This document shows, piece by piece, positions 43,583 through 52,321 of a stretch of 64,000 nt of DNA. Position 1 is the first letter of the stretch. Every line of letters starts with the position of its first letter. The DNA is taken from the NCBI RefSeq assembly GCF_020229735.1, contig NZ_CP083455.1, positions 206,001 to 270,000 of the forward strand. Direction: 5' to 3'. The notes under the pieces were generated by a model. The model saw only the letters and a program-made list of their open reading frames with translations. It was not told the DNA's origin and did not search any database. The DNA is from Deinococcus taeanensis. Lineage in GTDB: Bacteria > Deinococcota > Deinococci > Deinococcales > Deinococcaceae. The translations under genes and the position numbers were made by a program.

Positions 43583-43588
43583 TATGCT
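43583..43588 (+). promoter_or_regulatory. -10 box for the G8 lipoprotein gene
   Basis: TATGCT ends 6 nt before ATG 43595, which selects this start over upstream in-frame ATGs at 43469 and 43478. Confidence 0.5.
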
Positions 43589-43594
43589 TTCTTC

Positions 43595-46093
43595 ATGCCT
43601 GCAGCCCGTCCTCTTCACGCCGCCCTGCTGCTCGTCACCCTCCTCATCAGCTGCGGTACCGGCACCCCCACTTCTGGCACCCCCCAACCGGTCGCCACCG
43701 CCACCCCAGCGCCCACCACCAGCACGGCCGCCGCCCAGCCCGGTACGCGCTGGAGCGACCCGGCCACCTGGGGAGGGGCGGTCCCCACCGCCGGCCAGAC
43801 GGTCACCCTGCCCAGCGGCAAACGCGTGATCCTGGACGTCACACCGCCCGATCTCGCAGGGCTCACCATTCCAGCCGGCAGCGCCCTGGAATTCGCCGAG
43901 CAGGACCTCACCCTGCGCACCGAGTGGCTCATGGTGCACGGCGAACTGCGCATCGGCAGTGAACACCAGCCCTTCACGCACCACGCCGAGATCCTCCTGA
44001 CCAACACCACCCCCGCCGAGAACATCATGGGCATGGGTGACCGCGTCCTGGGCGTCATGGACGGCACCCTGGAACTCCACGGGCAGCCCCGGCTCCCCTG
44101 GACCCGCCTGAACACCACGGCCCGCGCCGGCAGCAGCACCCTCACCCTGGACCGCGCCCCCAACTGGCAGGCCGGAGACCGCCTCACCCTGACCAGCACC
44201 GACTTCAACCCCGGCCAGACCGAACAGGTCACCGTGCAGCGCGTTACCGGTACCACCGTCACCCTCAGCGCCCCCCTGAAGTACACCCACTGGGGCGACC
44301 CCATCACCGTGGCCGGGCAGAACGTCAACGAACGCGCCGAAGTGGGCCTCCTGACCCGCAACATCGTCATCGCAGCCACCAGCGACGCCGCGCAGACCAG
44401 CGTCGGCGCTCACGTGATGATCATGGGTACAGGCGCCGCACGAATCGAAGGCACAGAATTCACCCGTGTCGGACAGCTGAACACCCTGCGCCGCTACCCC
44501 GTGCATTTTCATCAGCTGGGCAGCGCCACCACCTCGTACCTCCGCGGCAGCAGCGTCCACGCCTCCTACAACCGCTGCGTCGTCGTGCACGGCACCAGCA
44601 ACCTCCGCGTGCAGGACAACGTCACCTTCGACACCCTCGGCCACTGCCTCTTCCTGGAAGACGGCGACGAGACCGGCAACACCCTCACCGGCAACCTCCT
44701 CACCCGCGTCAGGGCCCCTGACAGCAAGAAAGGCCAGACGCCCCTGCTGGACAGCGACAAACGCCCCGCCGCGTACTGGCTCACCCACCCCAACAACACC
44801 GTCACCGGCAACGTGGCTGCCGGCGTGGACGGCACCGGATTCTGGTACGCCCTGCCCGAACACCCCACCGGCCTCGCCGCAGGCAAAACCGACATCTGGA
44901 ACCGCCGCGTTCCCCTGGGTGAATTCAGCGGCAACACCGCCCACAGCGGCGACCGCGGCCTGAACGTCGATCAGGGCCCCAAGGCCGACGGCACCACCGA
45001 AGTCACCTCCTACGCGCCGGTCACCACCCCCAGCGACCCGAAAAGCGCGCCGGTCCCCGCCACCTTCCAGACCTTCACCGCCTTCAAGCAGCGTGACCAC
45101 GGCGCGTGGCTGCGCGGCCGCAACCACGTCATGCTTGGCGCCACCCTCGCGGACAACGGCGTGGGCGCCACCTTCGCCAACGACCGAACCACCCTCAAAG
45201 GCGGCCTGCTGATCGGCGAAACCCCGAACGCCGGACAACCGGACAGCTGGGAACCCACCGGCACCAGCGGCCGCAGCCTGCCGCGCCCCTGGGACCCCAG
45301 CTTCCCCATCCGGGGCTTCCAGTTCTACGACGGCCACGTCACCATCGACGGCGCCACCCTCGCCGGGTTCACGCCCACTGCCAGCCGACCCGCCAGCGGC
45401 CTCGGGTACCTCACGAAGAACGCCTTCACCCTGACCCCCACCAACAACGCCGTGAACCTCCACTGGGCCGATAACAGCACCCACGTGTACCTGCCCGACC
45501 CGCTCGCCGACAAGGACGGCGACAAGGCCGCCACCTTCCTCGACACGGACGGCAGCGTCACCGGCACCGCTGGCCTGACCGTCACCGGCAGCCCCCTGCT
45601 GCGCGGCGCGCCCGACTGCACCGCCCGCGCCGACTGGAACGCCAGCGTCTGCGCCGGTCAGTACGCCCGCCTGTGGCTGCAGGACACGACCGGCGGCGCC
45701 CTCGCCCCAGTCAGCGTCACTGGCCCGCACGGCCGCGTCAGCCTCACCGGCACGCCCAGCAGCTTCACGAACTTCAGCACCACCGCCCGCCTCGGCGCGC
45801 CGTACACGCTCACCCCAACCGGCACCAGCAGCCACCTGCGCCTGGGCATCAGCAACCGCCAGCCCGGCGACACCCTGACCCTCACCGTGCCCGTCAGCAC
45901 CGAACCCAGCGTGTACCGCGACTGGTGGATCGACAACCGCAACCGCCTGAAGAAAGTCGCGCCGGCCGACCTGACCGCCACCACCGGCGACAGCTACGCC
46001 TACGCGGACGGACAGCTCACCCTGAAACTCGTCGTGCAGACCGGCCGCGACTCCGCCGTGCTGGACATCTGCACCACCGACCTCTGCAAATAG
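43595..46093 (+). CDS. Large lipoprotein with G8 domain and right-handed beta-helix (CEMIP/fibrocystin-like)
   Basis: An 832-residue exported protein. The signal AARPLHAALLLVTLLISCGT has its lipobox cysteine at position 20, followed by a Thr/Pro/Ala-rich tether to about residue 50. Residues about 52-170 resemble a G8 domain (TRWSDPATWGGAVPTAGQTV, LPSGKRVILDV, EWLMVHGELRIG), and about 240-640 a parallel beta-helix (RYPVHFHQLGSATTSYLRGS, NRCVVVHGTSNLRVQDNVTF, GHCLFLEDGDETGNTLTGNL). This order matches the CEMIP/TMEM2/fibrocystin family of glycan-binding or glycan-cleaving proteins. The C-terminal 150 residues are beta-rich and unassigned. It is presumably anchored on the cell surface and binds polysaccharide. 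Codon third positions are strongly C-biased and Thr is abundant. Confidence 0.85.
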   Translation: MPAARPLHAALLLVTLLISCGTGTPTSGTPQPVATATPAPTTSTAAAQPGTRWSDPATWGGAVPTAGQTVTLPSGKRVILDVTPPDLAGLTIPAGSALEFAEQDLTLRTEWLMVHGELRIGSEHQPFTHHAEILLTNTTPAENIMGMGDRVLGVMDGTLELHGQPRLPWTRLNTTARAGSSTLTLDRAPNWQAGDRLTLTSTDFNPGQTEQVTVQRVTGTTVTLSAPLKYTHWGDPITVAGQNVNERAEVGLLTRNIVIAATSDAAQTSVGAHVMIMGTGAARIEGTEFTRVGQLNTLRRYPVHFHQLGSATTSYLRGSSVHASYNRCVVVHGTSNLRVQDNVTFDTLGHCLFLEDGDETGNTLTGNLLTRVRAPDSKKGQTPLLDSDKRPAAYWLTHPNNTVTGNVAAGVDGTGFWYALPEHPTGLAAGKTDIWNRRVPLGEFSGNTAHSGDRGLNVDQGPKADGTTEVTSYAPVTTPSDPKSAPVPATFQTFTAFKQRDHGAWLRGRNHVMLGATLADNGVGATFANDRTTLKGGLLIGETPNAGQPDSWEPTGTSGRSLPRPWDPSFPIRGFQFYDGHVTIDGATLAGFTPTASRPASGLGYLTKNAFTLTPTNNAVNLHWADNSTHVYLPDPLADKDGDKAATFLDTDGSVTGTAGLTVTGSPLLRGAPDCTARADWNASVCAGQYARLWLQDTTGGALAPVSVTGPHGRVSLTGTPSSFTNFSTTARLGAPYTLTPTGTSSHLRLGISNRQPGDTLTLTVPVSTEPSVYRDWWIDNRNRLKKVAPADLTATTGDSYAYADGQLTLKLVVQTGRDSAVLDICTTDLCK

Positions 46094-46095
46094 GA

Positions 46096-46680
46096 TCATG
46101 ACCACCAGGCCGGGCACCTGGGGACGCCCTCCCCGCCGCGCCCGGCCTGACGCTTGACAGGTGCCCCTGAGCCCCGCGGCCCACCATCACCCCGAACGCA
46201 CCCAGCCGCCGCCCGAGCCGGTGCTGGTCTGCGCAGCCGGGGCAGGTGCGCCAGCCTTTCAGGCAGCGTCGTGAACGGGGTGGCCTGCAGATCCAGAATA
46301 TCCAGCGTCCGCACTGTGCAGGCGGAACCGGGCAGGGCCGGCTGGACGTTAAACCGCAGACTCAGCGAGCGTCGCCCGGCAGGCCAGAGCGTTGCCCTGA
46401 AGACCCAGCGCTTCACGCGGGGCCGAGAGGCGCCCCGGGGACTCCGGAAGTCCCGCGAGGCGGTGGTGACTCAGGGGCAGGCACGCAAGGTGGGACAGAG
46501 ACCTGAAAGTTCAGGGCCATCAGACGGTCAGCGAGCAGGTTCAGGGTCTGCAGGTCACGGAGGGGCTCCAACCATCCGGATCCGGGTACCGCGCCAGGGT
46601 GTGCCTCTGCCTGAGACGGGCAGCTGCCCGGGGGAACTGAACGTCTCAGGCAGTCCAGTTGACGCACCGCACGTCCGATC
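46096..46680 (-). pseudogene. Decayed leucine-rich-repeat gene
   Basis: No intact frame exists, but three minus-strand frames carry pieces of 23-residue LRRs in order. Near 46650 there is [15 protein letters not shown]. At about 46560-46505 there is LRDLQTLNLLADRLMALN. At about 46500-46345 there is LSHLACLPLSHHRLAGLPES followed by EALGLQGNALA and a stop. At about 46320-46230 there is TLDILDLQATPFTTLPERLA then HLPRLR. The LP-x-x-L and L-x-L-x-x-N spacing is clear in each. Frame changes and at least two stops separate them. It is a remnant of a cytoplasmic-type LRR protein; start and full extent are unknown. Confidence 0.6.
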
Positions 46681-46707
46681 AGTCCAGGCGGGCACTGTCA
46701 GACCGGC

Positions 46708-46739
46708 AGCGTACCGGCGGGCCATCCTGCCGGTACGCT
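46708..46739 (-). terminator. Terminator-like hairpin after the SDR gene
   Basis: An 11-bp perfect stem (AGCGTACCGGC / GCCGGTACGCT) with a 10-nt loop, 30 nt after the stop of the dienoyl-CoA reductase-like gene. The T-run is weak. Confidence 0.55.
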
Positions 46740-46769
46740 CCGTTCTGCCCGGGTGCCGGGCGCCGCTTC

Positions 46770-47636
46770 CTACTCCTGCTTGGGCAGGGCGAGGCCCATG
46801 TGCTGATACATCTGGTACTGCGGCGCGCCGCCGAGCATGTTCTGCCCGCCGTCTACAGGCAGGATCACGCCCGTGACATAGCTTGCCGCGTCACTCACGA
46901 GGAACAGAGCGGCGTTGGCGATGTCCTGCGGCAGGCCGAAGCGGCCCAGGGGCACGGTACTCACGAACTGCGCGCGCGTCCGCTCATCCGGCGCGAGGCG
47001 GGCCATGCCCTCGGTGCCGTCGATCGGGCCGGGAATGATGGCGTTCACGCGGATGCCGCGCAGGCCCCACTCGACGGCAAGCGTGCGGGTCAGGGCGTCC
47101 ACGCCGGCCTTGGCGGCCACCACGTGCGCCTGCATGGGGACCGGCACGCCGTACGCGCTGATGGACAGCACGTTCCCACCTGGCGTGCGCAGGTGCGGTG
47201 CGGCGGCCTTGATGGTGTTGTACGTGCCGAGCAGGTCGATGTCCACGACCGTCTTGAAGCCGTTGGGGCTGATGCCGTCCACCGGGGCGGGGAAGTTCCC
47301 GGCGGCGCCGGCCAGGACGATGTCAAACGGTCCGAAGGTCTCGACGGCCTGCGCGGCGGCCGCCTGCAGGGCCGCAAAGTCACGGACGTCGGCGCTCACG
47401 CCAAGTGCCTGCCCGCCGGCGTCCCGGATGCCCTGCGCGGCGGTCTGGGCCTTGTCCAGGTTGCGGCCCAGCAGAGTGACCTTGCAGCCGTGCGCGGCGA
47501 AACTCTGCGCGATGCCCAGGTTGATGCCGCTGCCGCCGCCGGTGATCAGCGCGTGCCTGCCGGCCAGCAGGTCGGGGCGGAAGGTGCTCTCGGCCGTGCC
47601 GGGCTGGAGGGAACCGGAGGTGCGGGACTGGGTCAT
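46770..47636 (-). CDS. 2,4-dienoyl-CoA reductase-like short-chain dehydrogenase
   Basis: A 288-residue SDR. The cofactor motif is [20 protein letters not shown], then [20 protein letters not shown] and [20 protein letters not shown], with [20 protein letters not shown] carrying the lysine. The usual YxxxK tyrosine is not in the standard place, as in the peroxisomal-type 2,4-dienoyl-CoA reductases (DECR family), which share the GAAGNF block. The C-terminus has [20 protein letters not shown] and [14 protein letters not shown]. The expected role is NADPH-dependent reduction of 2,4-dienoyl-CoA in beta-oxidation of unsaturated fatty acids. AAGGAG precedes ATG 47636. The gene follows a dienoyl-CoA isomerase-like crotonase by 71 bp on the same strand. 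Confidence 0.88.
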   Translation of the reverse strand: MTQSRTSGSLQPGTAESTFRPDLLAGRHALITGGGSGINLGIAQSFAAHGCKVTLLGRNLDKAQTAAQGIRDAGGQALGVSADVRDFAALQAAAAQAVETFGPFDIVLAGAAGNFPAPVDGISPNGFKTVVDIDLLGTYNTIKAAAPHLRTPGGNVLSISAYGVPVPMQAHVVAAKAGVDALTRTLAVEWGLRGIRVNAIIPGPIDGTEGMARLAPDERTRAQFVSTVPLGRFGLPQDIANAALFLVSDAASYVTGVILPVDGGQNMLGGAPQYQMYQHMGLALPKQE

Positions 47637-47707
47637 GGGAACTCCTTTACAGGGGACGTGAGGGTCAGGGGTGGCGGGCGCGCTGGAGCACGTGGTGGAG
47701 GCGGGAG

Positions 47708-48445
47708 TTACTTCAGGGCCTGGGCGAGTCCTGCGGCCGTCATGTGCCGGGCGTTCCAGGTCACGGCGTTCGCCAGGCTCTGGTCGTGGGGCAGCCGGTC
47801 GTGCAGGGTGCGTTTCGTGCCTTCGAGGGCGCGGGCCGGTAGAGCGGCGAGGTGAGTGGCGAGGGCGTGCGCACGCTCGAACAGGGCGTCCGGGGTGAGG
47901 AGCACCTCGGTGACCAGACCCCAGCGTTCTGCGGTGGGTGCGTCGATGGGCAGGGCGGTCAGGGCGAGGTGAGCGGCGCGGCCCAGGCCGATCAGGGGGG
48001 GGAGACGCTGCAGGCCGCCCAGGTCGGCGGTGATGCCGAGTTTCACTTCCGGCAGGCTGAACCGTGCGTCGGCGCTGCACAGCCGCAGGTCGCAGGCGGC
48101 GATCAGTTCCAGGCCTGCGCCGATACACCAGCCGTGCACGGCGGCAATCACGGGAATGGGAAGCGCCGCGAACGCGTCGATGGCGGCGTGCATTTCACGC
48201 ACCACGGCGCTGAACGCTTCGGGATCGCCGAGGGTGGGTGCGATGATGGGCGCGCTGGCGCGGACGTCCAGACCGGCGCTGAACAGTTCCTCGCCGCGCA
48301 GGATCAGCACGCGCGCGCCGCGCAGGTCCCTCAGCGCCCGGGGAACTTCCGGCCAGAAGGTGGGGCCCATGCTGCTCTTCCTGCCAGTCAGGGTCAGGGT
48401 GGCGATCTCACCGGCGTGGGTGAGGTTCACGCTCTGAAAGGTCAT
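47708..48445 (-). CDS. Enoyl-CoA hydratase/isomerase family protein, dienoyl-CoA isomerase-like
   Basis: A 245-residue crotonase. The oxyanion-hole segments are [10 protein letters not shown] and [20 protein letters not shown]. The stretch [20 protein letters not shown] is very like the delta(3,5)-delta(2,4)-dienoyl-CoA isomerase ECH1, keeping the Glu and the Asp of its acid-base set, while the third acidic residue is Glu (LELIAACD) where ECH1 has Asp. It therefore probably shifts double bonds of odd-numbered dienes to give the substrate of the reductase encoded next. Start ATG 48445 has TACAGT 6 nt upstream. Confidence 0.87.
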   Translation of the reverse strand: MTFQSVNLTHAGEIATLTLTGRKSSMGPTFWPEVPRALRDLRGARVLILRGEELFSAGLDVRASAPIIAPTLGDPEAFSAVVREMHAAIDAFAALPIPVIAAVHGWCIGAGLELIAACDLRLCSADARFSLPEVKLGITADLGGLQRLPPLIGLGRAAHLALTALPIDAPTAERWGLVTEVLLTPDALFERAHALATHLAALPARALEGTKRTLHDRLPHDQSLANAVTWNARHMTAAGLAQALK

Positions 48446-48451
48446 GTGTTT

Positions 48452-48457
48452 ACTGTA
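48452..48457 (-). promoter_or_regulatory. -10 box for the crotonase-reductase operon
   Basis: TACAGT on the minus strand ends 6 nt before ATG 48445. TTGAAC lies upstream but at a 19-bp spacing. Confidence 0.5.
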
Positions 48458-48551
48458 CCCCGGAACGCTGGACTCAGTTCAATTCCCTGGGGGCCAGCTC
48501 CCGTGGGGGTCGGCGGCAGTGCCTGCCCCGGCGCGCCTCGCCCGCCTGCAC

Positions 48552-48557
48552 TAGAAT
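48552..48557 (+). promoter_or_regulatory. -10 box for the histidine kinase operon
   Basis: TAGAAT ends 8 nt before ATG 48566. Confidence 0.4.
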
Positions 48558-48565
48558 GCGGCTCC

Positions 48566-50149
48566 ATGCCGGGTGCCGTTCGTCCCACAGCCGATCCGGA
48601 GTCCGCACCCGGGCCGGACCCGGGGGGCGTACCGCTGCGGCAGTTTCTGCTGCGCCCGTTCGTGCTGCCGTTCACGCTGCTGCTCGGGGTGGGCGTCGCC
48701 GTGCTGTACGGCGTGACCCAGAACGACGCGGCGCTGCAGCGCGTGCTGGCGTCCCAGGAACGCGCGCAGCTGATCGACATGCTCACGCAGCAGGTATCTG
48801 CCATGGAGAACGCCGAGCGCGGCTTCGTGATCACCGGACAGGACGCGTTCCTCGAGCCCTTCCTGGACGCCCAGGCCACCTTCCAGGCCACCGTGTTCGC
48901 GCTGCAGGACCTCACCGTGACCGGGCTGCAGCGCGAGAACCTCGGCCGCGTGGAGGCGGCCGTGAAACGCTGGATGGAACAGGCCGCCCAGCCGGAAATC
49001 CAGGCGCGCCGGGTTTCCGCCACCCGCGCCGCGCAGCTTGTCGGCACCGGCCAGGGCCGCGCCATCCTCGACGAGGCCCGTGAGGGGCTCCGGGTCATGA
49101 CCCGCAACGAGACCATCCGCCTGAATGACGCCACGCGCGCCAGCCATTCCATGCTGGAATCCGTGCGCTGGGTAACCGTGCTGGGCCTGATCCTCAGCAT
49201 CACCCTGCTGATTCTCACGGGGTACCGCGTCACCCGTACCGTTTCACGCACCCTGGGCGCCCTGAATGCCGGGGCGCAGGACATCGCCGCCGGCCAGTAC
49301 GAGCGGCGCATGCCGCGCACCCCGGTGCAGGAACTCACGCGTCTGGGCGCCACCTTTGACCGCATGGCGCAGGCCGTGCAGGACCGCGAATCGGACCTCA
49401 CGCGCGCCGCCCAGGCCCTGCAGACCAGCAACGCGCACCTGGAACGCAGCAACCGCGAACTCGAACAGTTCGCGTACGTCGCCAGTCATGACCTTCAGGA
49501 GCCGCTGCGCACCATCGGCAGCTACACCGAACTGCTCGCCCGGCGCTACCGCGGCCAGCTCGATGAACGCGCCGACCAGTACATTGCCTTTACCACGTCC
49601 GCTACGCACCGCATGAAGTCCCTCATTCAGGACCTCCTGGCGTACTCCCGCGTGCGGCAGGCGGCCCGCGTGACGGTGCCGGTCAACCTGACGGGGCTCG
49701 TGGAACAACTCCTGGACGACCTGCACACGCAGATCCAGGTGACCGGCGCGCAGGTGCAGGTCGGGCCGCTCCCCACCGTGAACTCGAACCCCGAACTGCT
49801 CCGCCACGCGCTGCAGAACCTGATCGGCAACGCCCTGAAGTTCACCCGGCCCGGCGAACCCGCGCACGTTCAGGTGAGCGCCACGCAGGACGGGCACCGC
49901 TGGGTGCTTCACGTGCAGGACCACGGTATCGGGATCGCTCCGGAGTACCACGAGCGGATTTTCGGCGTGTTCCAGCGCCTGCACGGCATAGACGAATACA
50001 CTGGCAGCGGCATCGGGCTGGCCGTGACCCGCAGCGCCGCCGAGCAGATGGGCGGCACCCTGTGGGTGGACAGCACCCCCGGGCTGGGCAGTACATTTCA
50101 CCTGGCCCTGCCCATCACGCCGGCGCCAGCCCTGGGAGGCCCCACATGA
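48566..50149 (+). CDS. CHASE3-HAMP sensor histidine kinase
   Basis: A 527-residue membrane kinase. TM1 is about residues 33-52 (FVLPFTLLLGVGVAVLYGV). The extracytoplasmic region about 55-195 resembles CHASE3 (MLTQQVSAMENAERGFVITG). TM2 is about 200-222 and a HAMP domain follows. HisKA has the H-box YVASHDLQEPLRTIGSYTEL, and HATPase_c shows LIGNALKFTRPGEPA, DHGIGIAPEYHERIFGVFQR and TGSGIGLAVTRSA. The DLQEPLR type of H-box is shared with kinases that pair with single-domain Rcp-like regulators. The stop overlaps the response-regulator start (ATGA), so the two are coupled. Confidence 0.92.
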   Translation: MPGAVRPTADPESAPGPDPGGVPLRQFLLRPFVLPFTLLLGVGVAVLYGVTQNDAALQRVLASQERAQLIDMLTQQVSAMENAERGFVITGQDAFLEPFLDAQATFQATVFALQDLTVTGLQRENLGRVEAAVKRWMEQAAQPEIQARRVSATRAAQLVGTGQGRAILDEAREGLRVMTRNETIRLNDATRASHSMLESVRWVTVLGLILSITLLILTGYRVTRTVSRTLGALNAGAQDIAAGQYERRMPRTPVQELTRLGATFDRMAQAVQDRESDLTRAAQALQTSNAHLERSNRELEQFAYVASHDLQEPLRTIGSYTELLARRYRGQLDERADQYIAFTTSATHRMKSLIQDLLAYSRVRQAARVTVPVNLTGLVEQLLDDLHTQIQVTGAQVQVGPLPTVNSNPELLRHALQNLIGNALKFTRPGEPAHVQVSATQDGHRWVLHVQDHGIGIAPEYHERIFGVFQRLHGIDEYTGSGIGLAVTRSAAEQMGGTLWVDSTPGLGSTFHLALPITPAPALGGPT

Positions 50150-50601
50150 CACCCACTGATAAACACGTCGAGATTCTGCTCGTCGAGGACAACCCCGCGG
50201 ACGTGATGCTCACCCAGGAAGCCTTCGAGGAGGCGCACTTCCCGCACCGCCTGAACCACGCGCGTGACGGCCTCGACGCGCTGCGTTTCCTGCGCCGCGA
50301 AGGCGAACACGCCGCGGCCCCCCGCCCCGACGTGATCCTGATGGACCTGAACATGCCGCGCATGAGTGGCCTCGAACTCCTCGACCTGCTCAAGGAGGAC
50401 CCGGAACTGCGCAGCATTCCGGTGATCGTCCTGACCACCAGCCGCGCTGAAAGTGACATCTGGCGCAGCTACAACCTGCATGCCAACGCCTACATCCCCA
50501 AGCCGGTGTCCATCTCGGAATTCGTGGAGGTCATTCAGACGCTGGGGAACTTCTGGTTCCACAAGGTGGCGCTGCCGTCGCCACCTCACGACCCCCGCTG
50601 A
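50146..50601 (+). CDS. Single-domain response regulator (Rcp1-like)
   Basis: A 151-residue receiver domain without an output domain: acidic pocket LLVEDNPADVMLTQEAFEEA, phospho-acceptor Asp in VILMDLNMPRMSGLELLDLL, Thr in VIVLTTSRAESDI, and Lys in NAYIPKPVSISEFVEVIQTL. The Pro-Val after KP and the ending around NFWF are typical of Rcp1-like regulators of phytochrome-type and CHASE3 kinases. Such proteins signal through protein-protein contact. The gene ends 19 nt before a long hairpin. Confidence 0.92.
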   Translation: MTPTDKHVEILLVEDNPADVMLTQEAFEEAHFPHRLNHARDGLDALRFLRREGEHAAAPRPDVILMDLNMPRMSGLELLDLLKEDPELRSIPVIVLTTSRAESDIWRSYNLHANAYIPKPVSISEFVEVIQTLGNFWFHKVALPSPPHDPR

Positions 50602-50620
50602 AGCCACTGTTCCGGCATCA

Positions 50621-50654
50621 GAACGGGGACCCGCCTGCAGGCGGGTCCCCGTTC
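50621..50654. terminator. Bidirectional hairpin between the response regulator and a convergent gene
   Basis: A perfect 15-bp stem (GAACGGGGACCCGCC and complement) with a TGCA loop, between the stop at 50601 (+) and the stop at 50666 (-). T-runs are absent on both sides. Confidence 0.65.
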
Positions 50655-50665
50655 CCCATCAGGGG

Positions 50666-51268
50666 TTACATCGAGGCGACGTAGTCCGAACGGCTCGCGC
50701 CGCTGTCCACGATCTCGCCGCCGTGACGGCTCACCGCGTCCATCAGCACGTCCTGCGGCACACTTTCATCCACGGCCACCACCCGGCCGCCGCTGCTCAC
50801 CGTGCTGTCCATGCGGTTGTAGTACTCGTCATCCACATCGTAGTGATCACCGTAGGTTTTGCCGGTCTCATCCACACCCATTGCGCCGCCGGTGGCGCCC
50901 ACTGCAGCGCCCACGCCGGAACCCAGCGCAGTCATTCCAAGAATCACAGGAAGCGCCAGGCCGCCCGTGGCGATCGTCGCGCCGGCGGCCAGGATGCCCG
51001 CTGCCGCGCCCACTGCCGCGCCCACACCCGTGCCCTTCACGGCGCCCGCACCGGCGTCTTCAGGCGTGCCGCCCACACCGTCTGCGTCCATGGTCAGGTG
51101 CCCGGGGCCGCCGGCATCTGTGGTGGCCGCAGTGGTCGTGGTGCTGGCCGACTCCGTGCGGCGCCTGAAGGTGCTGCTGCCTACCGTGGGCTGAACGACC
51201 CCCTGGGCCTGCAGATCGGCGATGAAGGCGTCAGCGGCGGTGGTGGTCGGGAAGAGGATGTGTTTCAT
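50666..51268 (-). CDS. Glycine-zipper protein of unknown function
   Basis: A 200-residue protein. Residues 1-60 form a small N-terminal unit ([30 protein letters not shown]), then a Thr/Asp/Gly linker. Residues about 75-140 are a Gly/Ala zipper with GxxxG spacing ([40 protein letters not shown]), able to pack in membranes. Residues 145-200 form a soluble end ([39 protein letters not shown]). The layout resembles general-stress-type proteins with a membrane-inserting zipper. No enzyme motif is visible. The start is chosen by similarity of MKHILFPTT to heat-extractable stress proteins; the ribosome site is weak. Confidence 0.7.
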   Translation of the reverse strand: MKHILFPTTTAADAFIADLQAQGVVQPTVGSSTFRRRTESASTTTTAATTDAGGPGHLTMDADGVGGTPEDAGAGAVKGTGVGAAVGAAAGILAAGATIATGGLALPVILGMTALGSGVGAAVGATGGAMGVDETGKTYGDHYDVDDEYYNRMDSTVSSGGRVVAVDESVPQDVLMDAVSRHGGEIVDSGASRSDYVASM

Positions 51269-51371
51269 GGCTTCCAGTGTTCGCCGCCAACCGGCGACGA
51301 CCATGAGAGCGAGCGCAACGGGCATTGCGCTGTCCCTGAGCACCCACAGAGACGCTCCTCACAAAGCCGCG

Positions 51372-52283
51372 TCAGCCGACCTGCTGCGCCTCGAACAGCC
51401 GCGCGGGCTTCACAAGCTCATCCTGCGCGGCGACCAGCTGAATCTCCCGCGTGCCTGTCAGGTGCGTGCGTTGCAGCAGGGCGTACAGGGCGCTCATGGC
51501 CAAGCTCAGCGCCTGCGCCGCCTGACCGGCCTTCAGGTAGTGCCCGAAGAACAGCGCCGCAATGGCGTCCCCAGTTCCGTTGCGCGGCGGGTCCAGCGGC
51601 AGCAGCGGCGTGCGGCACTGCCACGCGCCGTCATCCGTGACGACCAGGGTCTCGATGCTCTGCTCCGGCGCGCCGCTGCGCACCAGGCTCGTGACCAGCA
51701 CGATGCGCGGACCACCCGGACGCAGGCGCTCACGCAGCGCGCGTGCGGCGTCCAGCGCGTGCTCCAGGGTATCTACCGTCTGACCGGTCAGCAGTTCCAG
51801 TTCGAACTGGTTCGGCGTGACGATATCCGCCTCTGGGATGGCCTGCGCCCCGATCAGCTCCGGCAGTTCCGGCCGGACGAACACCCCGCGGCCCACGTCC
51901 CCCATCACCGGGTCGCAGCAGTACAGCGCCGCCGGGTTCGCCGCCCGTACGCGCCGCACCGCCCCCACCACCGCGCCCACTGTGCCCTCGCTGCCCATGT
52001 ACCCGCTGAGCACGGCGTCACAGTCCGGCAGGACCCCGCGGGCCTCAATGCCGTCAATGAGTTCTGCCACGAGCTCCGGCGGAAACACCGCGCCCGTCCA
52101 GGCGCCGTACCCGGTGTGATTGCTGAACTGCACGGTCTGGATGGCCCAGACCTCAAACCCCAGGCGCTGCAGGGGAAACACTGCCGCAGCGTTCCCGACG
52201 TGCCCGTAACTCACCCACGACTGGATGCTCAGGATGTTCTGCGGCACAGTGGTGATTGGGGCACTCGGCGCGGTTTCCTTCAT
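51372..52283 (-). CDS. pdxY: Pyridoxal kinase PdxY
   Basis: A 303-residue ribokinase-superfamily protein. The substrate pocket is [20 protein letters not shown] and [20 protein letters not shown], the core includes [20 protein letters not shown] and [20 protein letters not shown], and the catalytic motif is [19 protein letters not shown]. It phosphorylates pyridoxal in B6 salvage, which serves the PLP enzymes GlyA and the MetY-like protein in this window. ATG 52283 is preferred to ATG 52295 because a TATGCT box lies 7 nt before it; the longer form would overlap that box. Confidence 0.93.
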   Translation of the reverse strand: MKETAPSAPITTVPQNILSIQSWVSYGHVGNAAAVFPLQRLGFEVWAIQTVQFSNHTGYGAWTGAVFPPELVAELIDGIEARGVLPDCDAVLSGYMGSEGTVGAVVGAVRRVRAANPAALYCCDPVMGDVGRGVFVRPELPELIGAQAIPEADIVTPNQFELELLTGQTVDTLEHALDAARALRERLRPGGPRIVLVTSLVRSGAPEQSIETLVVTDDGAWQCRTPLLPLDPPRNGTGDAIAALFFGHYLKAGQAAQALSLAMSALYALLQRTHLTGTREIQLVAAQDELVKPARLFEAQQVG

Positions 52284-52290
52284 GCTGCGC

Positions 52291-52296
52291 AGCATA
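52291..52296 (-). promoter_or_regulatory. -10 box for pdxY
   Basis: TATGCT on the minus strand ends 7 nt before ATG 52283, in the 38-bp gap after the Ppx/GppA stop. This gives pdxY its own promoter despite the tight spacing. Confidence 0.45.
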
Positions 52297-52321
52297 CCCG
52301 CGTTTTCTGGCCCCCGGCGCC

